DNA from: Conus ventricosus
Lineage: Eukaryota > Mollusca > Gastropoda > Neogastropoda > Conidae
Reading direction: 5' to 3'
Assembly: GCA_018398815.1 (NCBI GenBank)
Contig: JAFLJL010004111.1
Location: forward strand, 1-64,000
DNA length: 64,000 nucleotides
Numbering within the stretch: position 1 is the stretch's first letter; each line of letters begins with the position of its first letter. Under the pieces are notes generated by a model that was not told the origin of the DNA, did no database searches, and saw only the letters and a program-made list of their open reading frames with translations. Below are positions 11,371-23,445 of the stretch, piece by piece. Made by a program: the position numbers and the translations under genes.

Positions 11371-12179
11371 AACACCAAAAAGGGATATTCCACTAAAGTT
11401 AAGATTATTGTTTGAAAAGGGGTTATAGTTGAAAATTTTTCCTTTTCCGTTTTTTGCGGGCGTATGCAACCTTGCGAGAACAAAACCAAAAAAAACTTTT
11501 TTGGTCTGTATTCTTTATGTTTAGAACTGCCCCTTTTCGCAACAAAAGCGGGAGGTAGGGGAAAATTTTAAACCCTGCCAACAATCGGCGCATACTTAAC
11601 TTTTTTTAATCTGATCTCAAAGCCTTCGCCCCTGACCCCCCAAGAGCCCCCTCTTTTTGGGCCTTCTTCAGGGGCCCAATCAAACTTTTGTAAGCATTTT
11701 CTCCCCCAAACCCGGGGTGTTAAGTCATTATGAGAAAAAATAGCCCTTTTTGTTTGGGTCGAAAACCCAACTTCAAAGTTTTTTTCATTTATTTTTAAAA
11801 AGTCGTTTAAAAAAAACCTAACTTTAAATTAATGGGGGGTCTATTGTTATTTTAAACCCCGGAATTTGAGAAAAACATGACAACACTTGCCCTACTTTTT
11901 CGGGTTTTTTAAAATGGAACCCAAACCCAAATATCTTTCCTGCCCCTTGATAAATTTTTTTTCCTTACGCAATGTTTTCAAACAATTCCCCTGGACCTTC
12001 ATAAAAACTTATCCATGCTGATTTTTTTTCTAACTAAAAAAATTTTTTAAAATTTAAAAAAAATACGACTCCTTGGGTCGTCTTAATCAGAATAAATATC
12101 GATGGGTTTTTTTTGGTGCTTAGACTCATAAACAAAGTATAAACCCCCTTTTGGCGTTTTTTAAATGTGACTTTTTTGG

Positions 12180-12810
12180 GAACAGATTTTTTAAATGTTT
12201 CGTTTATTTTTTTAAAAAGCTTTTCCTTTTTTATCGCTCGGGGCTGGCTTTTGGGAGAAAAACTTGTCCTGGGCCTTTTCTTTGAAAAATCAAACTTTTG
12301 CTTTTATGCATCAAAAGGGCCTGAAAAACGATTAAATTTTTCATCCGTAATGTTGAGTCAGCTAGTCCCTTTATTTAAAATCAGCTTAAAGGGAACAAAA
12401 TTTTGGCTTTTATTATTTGGGAACCAGGGGCTGTGTCCCTTTTGAATTTTATTTTTTTTTTTTGCTAGCAGCACCTCCCACAATGAACCAGGCCGAGAGC
12501 AAAAGCCCAAACCACCTAGGGTAAAGCTGCGGGTGTGCCTTGCCCATTGCTAAAGCCCAAACCACTCCTTTCCCTCCCTGATGGGGCGCTTAAGTCGATG
12601 CTCCAGATTAACAAAAGGAAAACCGCATTAAAGGCACAGAATACCTTCGTTTGGATTTGCAGTTTTTTAAAAGGGTTTTTTCTCTATTTTTTGTTGAAAT
12701 TTGTGTAATGTTGGTTAATCTAAAGGTTTTTTATGCCGGGGGTTTCTACAAACCCTTCTCTTGCGACTCTGGCCTGTGGGAAACTTTTGGGAAAAACTTG
12801 AACAGCCCAT
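12180..12810 (-). CDS. Hydrophobic/coiled-coil protein, element 1 copy (disrupted)
   Basis: Start codon on the minus strand at 12808-12810, placed by alignment with 63730 and 57214. The DNA matches 31.9-32.5 kb throughout, including the segment near 12.47 kb that codes the small-residue hydrophobic stretch. Heavy indels leave no long open frame. See the copy at 57214 for a description. Confidence 0.5.
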
Positions 12811-12834
12811 GTTTTTTTAAAAATGAAAAAATTT

Positions 12835-14150
12835 TTAAAATTTTTTTGGTCAAATTTTTTTCTTTGCAATATTAAACTGTTTATAAAATTAATAAAAACA
12901 AATGTAAAATTAATGGAATTAAAAATGGGCCCTTTCTTTTTTTTTTCTAAATTTGGGAAATGTTTACGTTTTAAAACCGTTCTCCCACTTCCATGCAACT
13001 GATTACCCCTTTGTTAAACCTTAGGTCAATCCAAAACCGAATTTTGATGTTAAATAATCGCCCACCCTAACACTGTGAAGGGGGAAGATTTTTAGACCCC
13101 GGGGTCTGCTGTTGGACTTCTACCCCCCTCCCCCCCCCAAAACAATTTTTTTTTTTTCTAAAAAAGATGAAAAAGGCAAAGTCCGTTAGCAAATTTGGTT
13201 AGGACACCAAAATTTGTACATTGAAATTTTTCGTTTTTTTGGTTTAAAAAACTTTTCCATTGCTCTTGAAAGGTTTTTTCATTTTCACACAGCAAAAAAA
13301 AAACCTTTTTAAAGGTTTTTTTCTGTACACTAAGTTTAAAAAATTCCATAAACGTCTGCCCGCTTTTAGGATATTTTTGAATGATGGCGAAATTTTTCGT
13401 AATTATTACTAATTGTGACTCAAAAGGTGCTCAATCAGCCTTGCTAAATTAGAGTTGCAAACAACGTCAAACTCAAAACGAGATGTCAGAAATCCCGAAA
13501 TTTTTGCTTGGGTTGCTTTTCGACTGAAAACGCGTTTGTAGTCTTTAAAAAGTTATTCGTATGCCCAATCTTCTTTTAATGCCCCTTGAAGGAAAGGGGG
13601 GATGCGCTTTTAAAAACTAAAAATTTTAAAGAAGGGAAAAGCGTTTTCCCCAACGCATAACTTACAGCAAAAAGGCCTTTTTGCTCCCTTTTAAAGCACT
13701 GAGGCGATTTGGGCGCCAAATTCAAATTTTTTAGTGCTTTTTTCCATTACCAATTTCCCCTTGAAACGCAAGATCTTCCCTTTCATTCCCCGGTTACCCC
13801 AAAGCCAAAAGGTTAAAAAAATATGTCTCATTGTTTAAAGAAAAAACCCTTTTTTCCCCCCTCAAGTTTTATAGAAATTTTCTTAACATTGCCCCCCCTA
13901 GATTTTTGGAAAAGGGGGTTCGGGTTGGTCTTTTTTTAAAGCGATTCTATTTTGAAAGTAAGCCGGCAGACCCGGGCAAAAATCAAACCCTTCCCGCCCC
14001 CTAGGTCGGGAAATTTAACAGTAAGAATTTGATCCGCATCAATAAAGATGGTTTAAATTTTTTGGAACATTAATATTCCTTTATTTCCTTCACGCCAGGG
14101 GGTTCTTTCAGCTTTCAAAGGGGGTCAAAACCCGACCATATACTTGTGAT
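12835..14150 (-). CDS. Major capsid protein candidate, element 1 copy (disrupted)
   Basis: Minus-strand counterpart of the capsid candidate at 62434-63706. It lies between the hydrophobic gene (24-25 bp away in the clean copy) and the divergent coiled-coil gene starting at 14191. Segments coding the LRPYQHFDEI region (about 13.15 kb) and the mid-protein PLDFELL region (about 13.6 kb) can be followed. It is broken by many homopolymer errors. Confidence 0.55.
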
Positions 14151-14190
14151 TTTTTTATAAAACAAAATAAAAAGTTAATTATTTAAAAAC

Positions 14191-15450
14191 ATGGCGGGAA
14201 AATTGGAGATAAAAGATTTTGGAAATTCGCGATCTTGGGAGGTTTCCAAAAATGGATAAAAAGAACTCCTTTGACACAGCATCGCTCAGAATCCCTTTGG
14301 GAGGATAAAATAGCCAAAGGGGAGAAAAGGGCCCGGGGAAAATTTAAAAACAGAAAGTAAAGCAGATCATTTCCCAAAAGTTTAACTAGAACCCCGGGAA
14401 ACAAATACCCTGAGTTTTTTGAACTAAAAGAAAACCATTTTATTTTAGAAACGAAAAAGGAGAACTTTTTCCGTTTACGAATAAACTAAACTCATAAAAA
14501 TTTTTGGTAAAAAGGTAAAATTATTCAAAAGCTTAGGGGCGAGCGAGGGGGATCGCCTTGGCTTTACTAAAACCCAAAAATTTAAAGATGGGAAGCAGTT
14601 TGCTGCACTTCAAAACCCCAAACAAAAAGCCCCAACAGATAACCAGCGCAAAACAGGGAACTTGAAGAGTATAATTTAAGCAGCGGGGGGAAAAAAATCA
14701 AGCAAAGCCCCGAACTCACTCCCGAAGAAGAAACAGCATTAACAACTATAATGATCCCCCCGCGCCCACGCAAGAAAACAGGGGGCCTAAAAGAGAATTT
14801 TACCCTTTTAACCCCCACTTTAAAAAACCTTCAGAGGAGAATTTAAAAAACAATTTAAACAAAACTGACAAAGTAAATGAGAATATAGAAAAAAAAAAAA
14901 AGAAAACTCCTGAGCTGAAGGCGCCAACTTAAGGAGTGATGTTACAAAATAAAACAAAAAAATAAATGAAACTTAAAGAAGTAAGAAAAGCAGAGTAAAG
15001 CGTTGCCCACTAACCGAAAACAATTCCAACCCAAATGAGCAGAATAAGAGAAACTATTTAAAGAAATTTTTTATAAGACACAACGCTAGCAAAAGAAAAA
15101 AACAAATGTTTAAAAGAGCAAGGTTCAACCCTTAGCAAACGTTATAACAAACCTTAGGAATTTTCAATAAGTACACGGGATGGCTATTAAAAAGGTGGGG
15201 TGGAGGGCAAAAAAACCCCTGCCTTTCCCTCGCCCTCGCCCCGATAAATCAAGGGGAAAAAAACAGCTTGATCATCTTTTCAATTAATTAAAAAAAAAAA
15301 AGCCAGTAAAGCTTTTAAAATCTTTGCAGGGTTTTTAGGAGGGTTTAAAAAGCGGGGTTTTGGGCTACTGCAAGCAAAGTAGTTGGCTTTTTGGCCGAGC
15401 ACCCTTTGGGGATTAAATTCTCTAATATTGGGTTTCTATTTAGAAGATAA
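14191..15450 (+). CDS. Coiled-coil proline-rich membrane protein, element 1 copy (disrupted)
   Basis: Plus-strand counterpart of 33882-35129 and the reverse of 61178-62396. The start ATG at 14191 has the same context (TTTAAAAAC before ATG) as the cleaner copies, and the stop TAA is at 15448-15450. Long AAA-rich coding typical of the coiled-coil half is visible at 14.8-15.1 kb. Frames are broken by indels. Confidence 0.55.
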
Positions 15451-15609
15451 AGACCCCAAATAAAACCTAAAGGCCCGTTTTAAACCAAAAAAAAATTTCG
15501 TCTTTTCCCTATTCTGGGCATCCGGAAAAAAAGTCCACGTCTTTAAAAAGTCTTTTGGGGTTTGAACCTCGGGGTTGGATGACTTAAAACTTGGGTGTTT
15601 TTTTTAAAT

Positions 15610-16690
15610 TTTTTGTACTATTACTGGCCCCGAATTTATGTCGTTTTTCCCCAACCTTTTGTTCATTGCCGCCACCCAAAGATTTCATTTTGTATTTTTT
15701 TTATTGTTCCTAAAATGGAGTCCCAAGGTCCCGAAGCAGCAAGAAAAAAACCTTTTCCAACAGCAAAGTCTATTTCGGGTCCTTTCGTATTGTAAAACAT
15801 GTTGGGAAACCTTTTTTTTACTTGAAGGGAAAAACCAACTTAGAATTTAAAGGGGTCCCCTAAATTTGCTAAGAATTTTTTTTGGCATCCAAACCATAAA
15901 GAAACAAATTTTTCCCCATCTCGCTTTGGGTTGCAACCTGCAAACAAACCCCAAAAGTAAAACCAAAAGATCGTTTATTCGTTTTAATTTCCCCCCCTTT
16001 AGTTAGGCCCTCAAATTTTTCCCAAGATAAATTTTTGTCCGGGTGTTTTAAAGCTCTTGCTCTATGGACCCGAGGGGAACCCCCTGTGCCCAAAGAAAGA
16101 TGTGTAAGGAGGAAATTTCCCGCATAGGGATACTTTTTGTGCACGCCCCACAAATAAGGGGGCCCCAAGCCAGGGTTTAAAAATCCACTTTTTTTCTAAA
16201 GTCCCGTCTTAACATTAAAAAATTTAATTTGTTACAAATCCTTTCAAAACCTTCATGACTATTCTTTTCTTTAAAAGGGTTAAACGGTTTTTTCCCTTTT
16301 GGTAATTTCGCTCGCGTTTCCCGTCAAAAACGTCTGAAGGTGTAAAAAAAATGAAAACCCGGACACGGACCTTTACCAAAAGGAACAGGATGATTTAAAA
16401 AATTTTGCATACGACACTCCCCCACCATTGATGCACAAAACACAGCAAAGTTTAACCGGTTCTGATAAAACTGCATCGGAAAGACTGAACCACACTTTTT
16501 TCGATTTTAAAACAATTTTTAAAAGGGGGGTTTAAAATAACTGCTTTAAAGGGGGTAACCCCCCCTTTTTATGAAAAGTGACAGTCTGGGGGTCCACAAT
16601 GTCAAGATATCGTTGCAAAAATTTTTTAAAAAATTGGGGATGCGGGCCCCCAAAAGAATATTTTGCTTTAGTATTATATTTAAAAAGCAA
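15610..16690 (-). CDS. Conserved structural-type protein, element 1 copy (disrupted)
   Basis: The minus-strand frame at 15869-16168 reads YLWGVHKKY...PRVHRARALKH, matching FWGVHRKY and its context in the clean copy at 60000-61038. The rest is fragmented by indels. Gene order (coiled-coil gene convergent, IPDGYY gene divergent) is as in the other copies. Confidence 0.6.
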
Positions 16691-16714
16691 TCATTTTTAA
16701 ATTTTTTTTTTTAA

Positions 16715-17450
16715 AAAAAATTTTTTAACAATAAAAACTCAAGACCGTCCTTTTGTTTTTAGAACAGCTATTTTAAACCCCCTTTCGGAAAACCCAAAAA
16801 GGTCGCACCCCCCTGAAAAATTTTTAAAAAAGGGCGTATGGGTTTTAAAATAACGAACCAAAAAGGGGAAAAATAAAATTTAAAAAAATAATAATGCAGG
16901 AAAATTTTTTTGGCCCTTAATCTACCTGATGGGTTTTTAAAAGGATTTTCCCACAAAAAAAAGCAATGAGCTCCCTTAAAAATTACTCTCAAACTTAACA
17001 ACGCCCAAAACTTAAAAAAAAATTTAAAATTTATACCCGAAAAAAAAAGCCCCGTAGGTTTTTAAAAACTTTGATGTAGAGCCCTAAAAAAGTTAGGCTT
17101 TGCAACTGACCCGTCCGGGCGGGAAAAAAAAATTTTTAAATTACACAAAACAAAAAATAAATTTTAAAGGGGGAAAAAAACCGCTCGTCTTTAATTCCCT
17201 TCATTACTCTAGTTCATTTAATGACTGAGCACTGAGGGAAAAATTAAATGAAGGCCCTCAACTGTTTTAAGAGCTCTTTTGTCGGGAAAGCTGCATATTG
17301 CGATTTTGAAATTATACCAAAACCCCCAATTTACAGTTTTAAAAAAAATTAAATTTGTGGGGGGGTTGGGGTCATTTTTAAAATAAAGATCAAAGACAAA
17401 ACGGGGGAAAAATCCCTAAAATGTGAAACCCCACATTGTTTTGGGGAAAA
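16715..17450 (+). CDS. IPDGYY-type small protein, element 1 copy (disrupted)
   Basis: Plus-strand counterpart of 36371-37075 and the reverse of 59330-59978. The DNA around 16.72-16.80 kb matches the N-terminal segment of the gene, and 17.2-17.3 kb matches the central part. No open frame of useful length remains. Confidence 0.45.
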
Positions 17451-17464
17451 AAAATAATAATTGT

Positions 17465-18110
17465 ACTAAAAAAAGTCGCGTGGGCCAGATAAAACGGGAG
17501 TTACATTACGCCCCGTTTAAAGGGGTAAAACTTTAGAAAAAAAAGACCTTGCAGACCCTTGTGGGCTTTTTAACAGAAAAGGTGAAATAGGCCCTTTGTA
17601 AGGTTTTTTATACAAATTAAAAATTTTTGATTTTTAAAAAAAGCAAAGAGGTTGGCGACAGCAAAAAGTTCCAAACCCAAACAACTGCCAACTAGAACAA
17701 AAAATTTTTGGCCATAGAATATAAAAAGTTTCGAAAAAACCCGACCTCAAATGGCATTTAGGGAAACCAATTTAGAATGGGGAAAAAAAATTTGAATTCA
17801 TAAGCCCATTTACCCTTTTTTTGCCGCCAAAAAAGTTTTAGAAAAGCATTCAACTCTGGGCCCCTTTTCATGTAAGACTTATGCCAGAAAGAAAAAAAAT
17901 AGCGGAAAAAAAGATTGAAATAAAGCCCTATGAGAAAAAAACAGAAAATCCCCCAAAAGGAAACGGTTTTTAAAAAATGCTTCTACAAGATTACAATTCA
18001 TTCCCCAAATGAAAATTTGGGGATGCGTTTTAAAAATGATAATTTTTAAATTTTTTTGTCTTAAAAAAGTGAAGAGGGATGGATTTTGGGCGTTAGTGAC
18101 GCCCATTAAA
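17465..18110 (+). CDS. Unknown conserved protein, element 1 copy (disrupted)
   Basis: The DNA aligns with 37087-37740 from the SRG-coding start to the GVS... end just before a C/G-rich stretch. Family unknown; see that entry. Confidence 0.4.
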
Positions 18111-18389
18111 AGGAAATTTTAAAATTAAATTTGGGAAAACCAAAACGTTGAAAAACTTTAAAATTACCGTCGTCATTCTTTAAAAACCCGGGGAGGGTAT
18201 TAAGGGCAAAACAACAACAACAAAATCAAAAATTTGTCTAAATAGAAAACAATTTTTACAGAACTGACTTTTGGGTTAATCAAAAACACATTTAAAACCT
18301 TATAGGGTTTTTTTTATCCCGAAAAAGTTTTTAAAAAAGACAAAATAAAAACCCAAAAACTGGATTAGATTAAGTTCTGTTAAAAAACC

Positions 18390-18985
18390 CAAAGGAGCAG
18401 TTTAACTTTATAACAAAAACCCCTCATTGTTTATTAAATTTTTGGACAGACCCGGGGTTTTGGGAAAAAAAATATTTATCCTCGACCTGTTTCAAACAGT
18501 TTAAACGTTAAATTTTTTATCAAATTGTTTATTTTCTGCCCAACACTTAAATGGAAAACCAAAAACAATCAGATAAAAGGTTTTTTAGGACGATGAAAAA
18601 CAATTTTTTTGTTTTAAACCTAGCAAAAACGAGTGATTTTCTAGAAAAGCTTTTTTTTATTTTTTTGGAAGGGAACGCAGACACTATTTATTTAGATGAA
18701 ATGTTCAGCAGAAAGAGACATAGTTTAAAAAAAGAAAACAAAATTTTTCGAAACAGCTTTCCGTGGAAGGCCAGCTGGGGATAAATGGTTTGGGTTTGGT
18801 GTCAAAAAAAAACCGGTTTTAAAAAACTTTAGAGAAAAAGTTAAAGACTGTAGTTTTATTTCACAGAAAGACAGAGATGCAAATTTATAATGTTTTTTTG
18901 AAAATGATGTTATTTAAATGATTAAAGGGAAAAAAACAGGGTTAAGCAAAAACGAAATCTGAAAAATTTTTTAAATTATTTTTAA
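18390..18985 (+). CDS. A32-like packaging ATPase, element 1 copy (disrupted)
   Basis: Plus-strand counterpart of 37930-38572. The Walker A segment lies near 18.43-18.47 kb, and the frame at 18551-18784 contains NADTIYLDE, corresponding to the Walker B strand of the cleaner copy, followed by the R-K-R...KK-x-N-K segment. The end runs into the right TIR. Confidence 0.6.
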
Positions 18986-19060
18986 AAAAGGATAACCCTA
19001 CAAGAAAGCTGTTTGAAAATAATCGGGAATTTTTTGGGTTAAATTTAAGTCTTACTTGTC
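18965..19060 (+). repeat. Terminal inverted repeat, ATPase end (element 1)
   Basis: Degraded copy of the TIR, with GGATAACCCTACA at 18990-19002 and AAGTCTTACTTGTC at the tip. It contains the AAGTCTT segment that marks ATPase ends. Confidence 0.75.
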
Positions 19061-19155
19061 AAGAACGGAAAAGGCGGCTTTTAAATTTACTTTTGCCCGA
19101 AAACTTGGGGGAGGGCCCAAAAAGGGGGTTAAAAACCGCCTTTTTCCCGTTCTCT
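19061..19155. repeat. Terminal hairpin 3 (right end of element 1)
   Basis: Outer arms AAGAACGGAAAAGGCGGC and GCCTTTTTCCCGTTCTCT pair, and the inner part is blurred by homopolymer errors. The outer stem is the GGCGGC variant, the same as hairpin 2 at the other end of this element. Confidence 0.8.
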
Positions 19156-19900
19156 GCTGGTAAGGTGCTGGCATGTGTTTTGAAAACTGAGTATGCACTC
19201 ACTAGGAGGAGGGGGGAAAGAAACATTTTAGAGGGCCCCGCGATGGCCTAGAGGCGCAACCTGTCCGGCCCCTGGTCCTCACTTCTGACCATCATTACCC
19301 GGTGAGCGATAAAATAGTTGGGGAAAACTAAAAGGGGAAAACTTAAAGAAAAGAGAAAGAAAAAAAAGAAATTTATATGTTGAAATTTAAAAAGCAGGTT
19401 TATTACACGAACCCCTTTTTGTGTTTTGCCCTTCGCCCTTCACCTTTCACCTTTCAAAACCCCCTGGGGGGGATTAAAAATGGCCCCTTTTGGGTTGGGA
19501 AAAACACCGGGATTCAGCCCCCGGGAAATCGGGCTCCAGGGGGAAAGGGGTCGGAACTCGAAACCCCCAGGACAGGGAAATCAGGGAAAGGAGTTGGGGA
19601 AATCGGGGCACATCCAGTGGGCAGGAGCAATTTAAGGGGGGATACAAAATTCTTAGAGAGCAGGGAATCATGAAAGGGGATGGAGCGAGTCCCCAAATTT
19701 TGATGCAGGTATAGCAAACAAGGATTTAAAGAATTGGTTTTTTCTTTCCCGGTCAAAAAAAAAAAATCTGTTTAAAAAAATTGTTTTAAAGTGATTTAGT
19801 AAAGTGTTTTTTTTCCCGAAGGGAGGGGGAGAAGAAAAAAAATTTTGGAAAATCGCCTTTTTTTTTGATTGGAAAGATGCGTGTCGTAAGGGGGTAAATC
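19156..19900. other. Spacer, unassigned
   Basis: GC-richer DNA than the element. Several overlapping frames exist on both strands (19377-19922) but none resembles a known family. A block rich in GGG/CCC around 19.45-19.6 kb accounts for the proline- and glycine-rich readings. Confidence 0.35.
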
Positions 19901-19929
19901 TGTCATGAAAAGCTGTGCGCAAGGTGACA

Positions 19930-21010
19930 GTTTTTGGGCCCCGCAGTACTACTGATCTCGGTTTTGTTAGAGTCTTTTTTCAGGAAAGCTTTTAACAATG
20001 GAGAAAAATTAATTTTTTATTCTTTTGAAATTTTGAAAAAAGCTTTAAAGACAAAAAACCCTGGAGGGATGGAAATTTTTCAGGGCTTAAGGCACTTGAT
20101 TTCAAAGGGAATATCCATGTTTAATTCTAATTTTTTTTAACAGGGAATTTTTTTTGTTAGACTTCTTCGACCTTTTCAGATCCTTTGAGCGGAGATGGGT
20201 GTCCCCCAGGGTAGCCTCCCCTTTTTCCAAACCCCTTTTTTTCCAAACGAAATTTTAAAAACAACGCCCGCAGTAAAGTCTGGGAAATTTATAAATCCCT
20301 TTTTTGTTAAAGACTTCTCCATCTCTGCCAAAGGGGAAAACCTTTTCTGCAGCTGAGCGTCAACTTCAAATTTTGTGTTAATCGTTTCAGCAGTGGGTTT
20401 TCGAAAAAAGGATTTAAGTTTTCACTACAAAACAGAGTGTATTCATTTTCCTAGGAAAAGATCGCGGGTCCCCAGAACCAGCCAATCATCCCCAAAGGTC
20501 AGGTAAATTTAAAATTTTCCCAAAAAAGGAATTTTTTTTGGGGGGGGATTTTTTTAAAAATAACTTCTTTTTTTTCCTCCAATTTGTACATTAAACAATC
20601 TTTCCGTCGGGTTTTAATGTTTTGGGAAAGGTTTTTATCACCCTGATTGGGGTGCCGACAAGCCCAACTTTGTTGCGATTTATCGGGCTTTTGGTGAGAC
20701 CCCAAAACTAATTATGGGGGGTGTGGTAATGGGGTTTTGCACGAAAGTCTTTCCTCAAAGCTCTTGATCCAATCCATCATCAAGGCTGCAGATTGCTCAG
20801 GGGGCACTTCGCACATCTCCAAAAAAAAGTTTATGTTTAATAAGGGAACCCCCTCTGGAGCTAAGGAGGTTTTCGTCTTTTCCCTGAAATTTTCTACCTG
20901 AAACAAGGGGTAAACCAAAAAACCCTGCCCCATGATATTGTCATGAAAACCCCCCCTTTTAGAGCCAAATAAGACTTAAACCAAATGGATTCCCCAAAAT
21001 GGGTATTCGT
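19930..21010 (+). pseudogene. Non-LTR retrotransposon (LINE) reverse transcriptase fragment
   Basis: The plus strand carries the RT motif GVPQGSL at about 20197-20219. It is followed by a readable thread of FSISAKG (the position after the catalytic FADD box, about 20.31 kb), a VNRFS...SKKGFKFSLQ stretch (about 20.38 kb) and, further on, KTNYG (about 20.71 kb) and QSAALMMDW-type DNA read on the other strand. These are the order and spacing of a jockey/CR1-type reverse transcriptase. Frames are broken throughout and no endonuclease domain is seen upstream. It differs from the LINE at 41-49 kb. Confidence 0.7.
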
Positions 21011-21290
21011 ATTTTGCCCCATTTCGGGGGACTGGCTTTTACCTTTATGCTGTTTAAAGATGGGCCATTACAGACTTTTTTTACCTCCTTGGGAAAGTCG
21101 CCAATCCAAATTAATTTATATTTAACTAAAATTTTGAAAAGGGGGTCCCTCGGGGTGTTGCATTAAACAACTTTATTTTGGGGATGGGGAACTTAATAAA
21201 GAATTTTTTTTAAGATTTTTTCTGTGGTTTTTAAAAAAAGGGGAGAGGGTGCAGCTGCCTTTTTGTGTGATAACGATTTTCCCCGGAGCA
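21011..21290. other. Spacer up to hairpin 4, nothing recognised
   Basis: Short low-quality stretch between the LINE fragment and hairpin 4. No motif is supported. Confidence 0.3.
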
Positions 21291-21381
21291 AAGAACAGAA
21301 AATCAGCTTCTAACTCACTTTCGCCCCCCAACCCCGTTTTTTTGGGCAAAGTGGGCCTAGAAGCTGCATTTTCCTGTTCCT
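21291..21381. repeat. Terminal hairpin 4 (left end of second copy)
   Basis: The arms read AAGAACAG.AAAATCAGC on the left and AGAAGCTGCATTTTCCTGTTCCT on the right, with inner stem TCACTTTCGCCC. The outer stem is a mixture: AACAGGAAAA as in hairpin 2, then TGCAGC as in hairpin 1, suggesting recombination between variants. Confidence 0.8.
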
Positions 21382-21480
21382 GACAAGTAACCAAAAAAAT
21401 AACGACCCTACAAACCCAAAAAAACTGTGGGAAGGGTTATCCGTTTTTTAAACCAAAATTTTCTAAACTTTTTTAGATTT
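21382..21480 (-). repeat. Terminal inverted repeat, non-ATPase end (second copy)
   Basis: GACAAGTAACCAAAAAAATAACG at the tip without the AAGTCTT segment, as at 2751, so this is a non-ATPase end. Confidence 0.8.
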
Positions 21481-22544
21481 TTTGTTTTGGGTTAAACCCA
21501 TGTTTTTTTTTGATCAATTTTTAAAAAAAAAAAATGCAAAACTCTTCGCATCTACCCCATTACTGATCACCCCATGGGTCCCAACTTAGACCCTATGGCG
21601 CCCCCAGGCCCCAAGCCAGATTTCCCGAGGAAACACAGATAATGTGGCCAGATGCGAAGAGTTTTTGGGGAAAATGCCCCTAAAAAGTGGGATTTTTTTT
21701 TATACTTGGGTTTCCTTTTTCGTTTGGGCTAATTTGGGGGAATTCTCTCCCCCCCATTTTCAGGGCCCTTCCCAAAACACGCACACATTTTTGGGTTTTC
21801 CGGGGATTTATAAGGGCCAAAGCCAGTGACCCAGACATCACATTGTGGTTTTTCGGGGGTTTTTTTAGCCCGCCCTTGGGCCTAGACAAACCCCATTGTG
21901 GTTTTCGGGGGGTTTTTTAGCCGCCTAGTGACCTTTGACAAACACGAAAAAGGGGAAAGGGCACATAGGGGAAAAGAAAGGGCCCCAAAATTTAAAAATT
22001 TCCAAAACCCCACAAACAAGCACAAAACCACCGCGGGATATTCCCAACTTTAAAACTTTAGGGTTTAAAATATATACTGTACAAACGAAAGGGTTTCAAA
22101 AATTTTAGGTGTTTAGCATAATTGGGGGGGGGTTATTTTTTAAAAATTTTTTTTATTTAAAACAAATAGTTTTTTTAAAAGGTTTTAAAAAACAACTGTG
22201 CTTTTTAAAAAACTTTTTTGTAGCTTTCTTTGACAATATTTATATTTAAAAATTTAAAAAATTAAACACAAAAAAACAACCTTTTAATAATCAATTCTCC
22301 CCTTTACTGATCATAAATAGATAATTTAAAAAAAGGGGAGGGAAAAATCCACTGGCATGGCCCCAGTAACGAGGTTTAAAAACCAACCCCCATCCCCCTT
22401 TAAATCAAACAAAAAATAAAAAAAAAAAAATAATTAAAAAAAAAATAATAATAAAAAATAAAAAAAAAAAAAATAAAAATAAAAAATAAAAAATAAAAAA
22501 AAAAAAAAAAAATTAAAAAAAAAAAAAAAGTCACCTTTAAGGGC

Positions 22545-22835
22545 CCCCTCAAGTACTTAGTTTAATTTTTTAAACAATTTACTTCAAAATTTTTTACTCC
22601 AAATTTTTCCTCAAGGGCCCCTCAAGTTATCCACAATTTTTTACTCAATCATCCTCAAGTCACTTCAAAATTTCAAATCAAGTCAACCTAAGATCATAAC
22701 TAAGTCACTTCTAAGTTCTTACACCCAATTGTCCTCAAGCACCTCAAGTTTTTTACCCAAGTTAACCAAGATCGAATTAATTCCCTCCTTTTTTTACCCA
22801 ACCCCTTTTTTTATACAAGTTATCTTAAAATTTTT
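22545..22835 (+). repeat. Tandem repeat, CTCAAGT-type
   Basis: The motifs CCTCAAGT, ACTTCAAA and TTTTTACTCAA recur every 40-60 bp through the block. A degraded counterpart may exist at 5.46-5.70 kb in element 1. Unit length cannot be set because of indels. Confidence 0.5.
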
Positions 22836-23280
22836 TCAAAAAATACAATCCTTTTTTTTTATCTTTAAAAAGAAATTCTAATAAAATACACACAAAAGCC
22901 CCCAAAAAAAAAAAAAGGGCCCGGGGGGGCATCGTTGAAAGGGCTTGCTCACGTTCTTGACGGGGAGAAACGGGTTTGCATAGATCTTAATGAAATTCTT
23001 ACATCCAAAACAACCGCTTGAATTTCAATTTGGGCTATGGAAAAAGCTTTTATGAAATCCTGTCTTTAAATTTTTTTTACTTCAAACATTTTTAAAAAAA
23101 TAATAACCCCCCATGTCTATTTTTATTAAAAAAAAAATTCCATTTGAAATGGTGAAAATGAATTTTTGGTTTTTTGGGGGGTGCGGGGGCTGTTTTCCCT
23201 TTTTCTGTATTTTTGGGGGTTTTAGATTTTTTTGCTGCTTTTGGTTTTTTTTCGCCAAATTTTTTAATATTTTTTAAAAC

Positions 23281-23445
23281 CCAATAACCCCCCCCCCAAC
23301 AGCAAACAAGGGGGGCCAAAAAAGGGGAACGGTTTAAGTTCAAAATTCCAAGAAGACCTTTTGGGGCCCCCTTTAAATTTCCCTTTTTTTTGTTTTGGGG
23401 CGGCATTGAACAACTTGTTTTGGCGTTGGCGGTGTTATTTTTCAT
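23281..23445 (-). CDS. Conserved fragment of unknown protein, second copy
   Basis: Minus-strand frame similar to that at 5917-6138 (shared L-x-GI-x-x-L...PFLAP core). No family recognised. Confidence 0.3.

Noticed and set aside
19377..19922. Nested frames of 65-98 codons on both strands
   Set aside because: Mutually overlapping, GC-run driven and without family resemblance.
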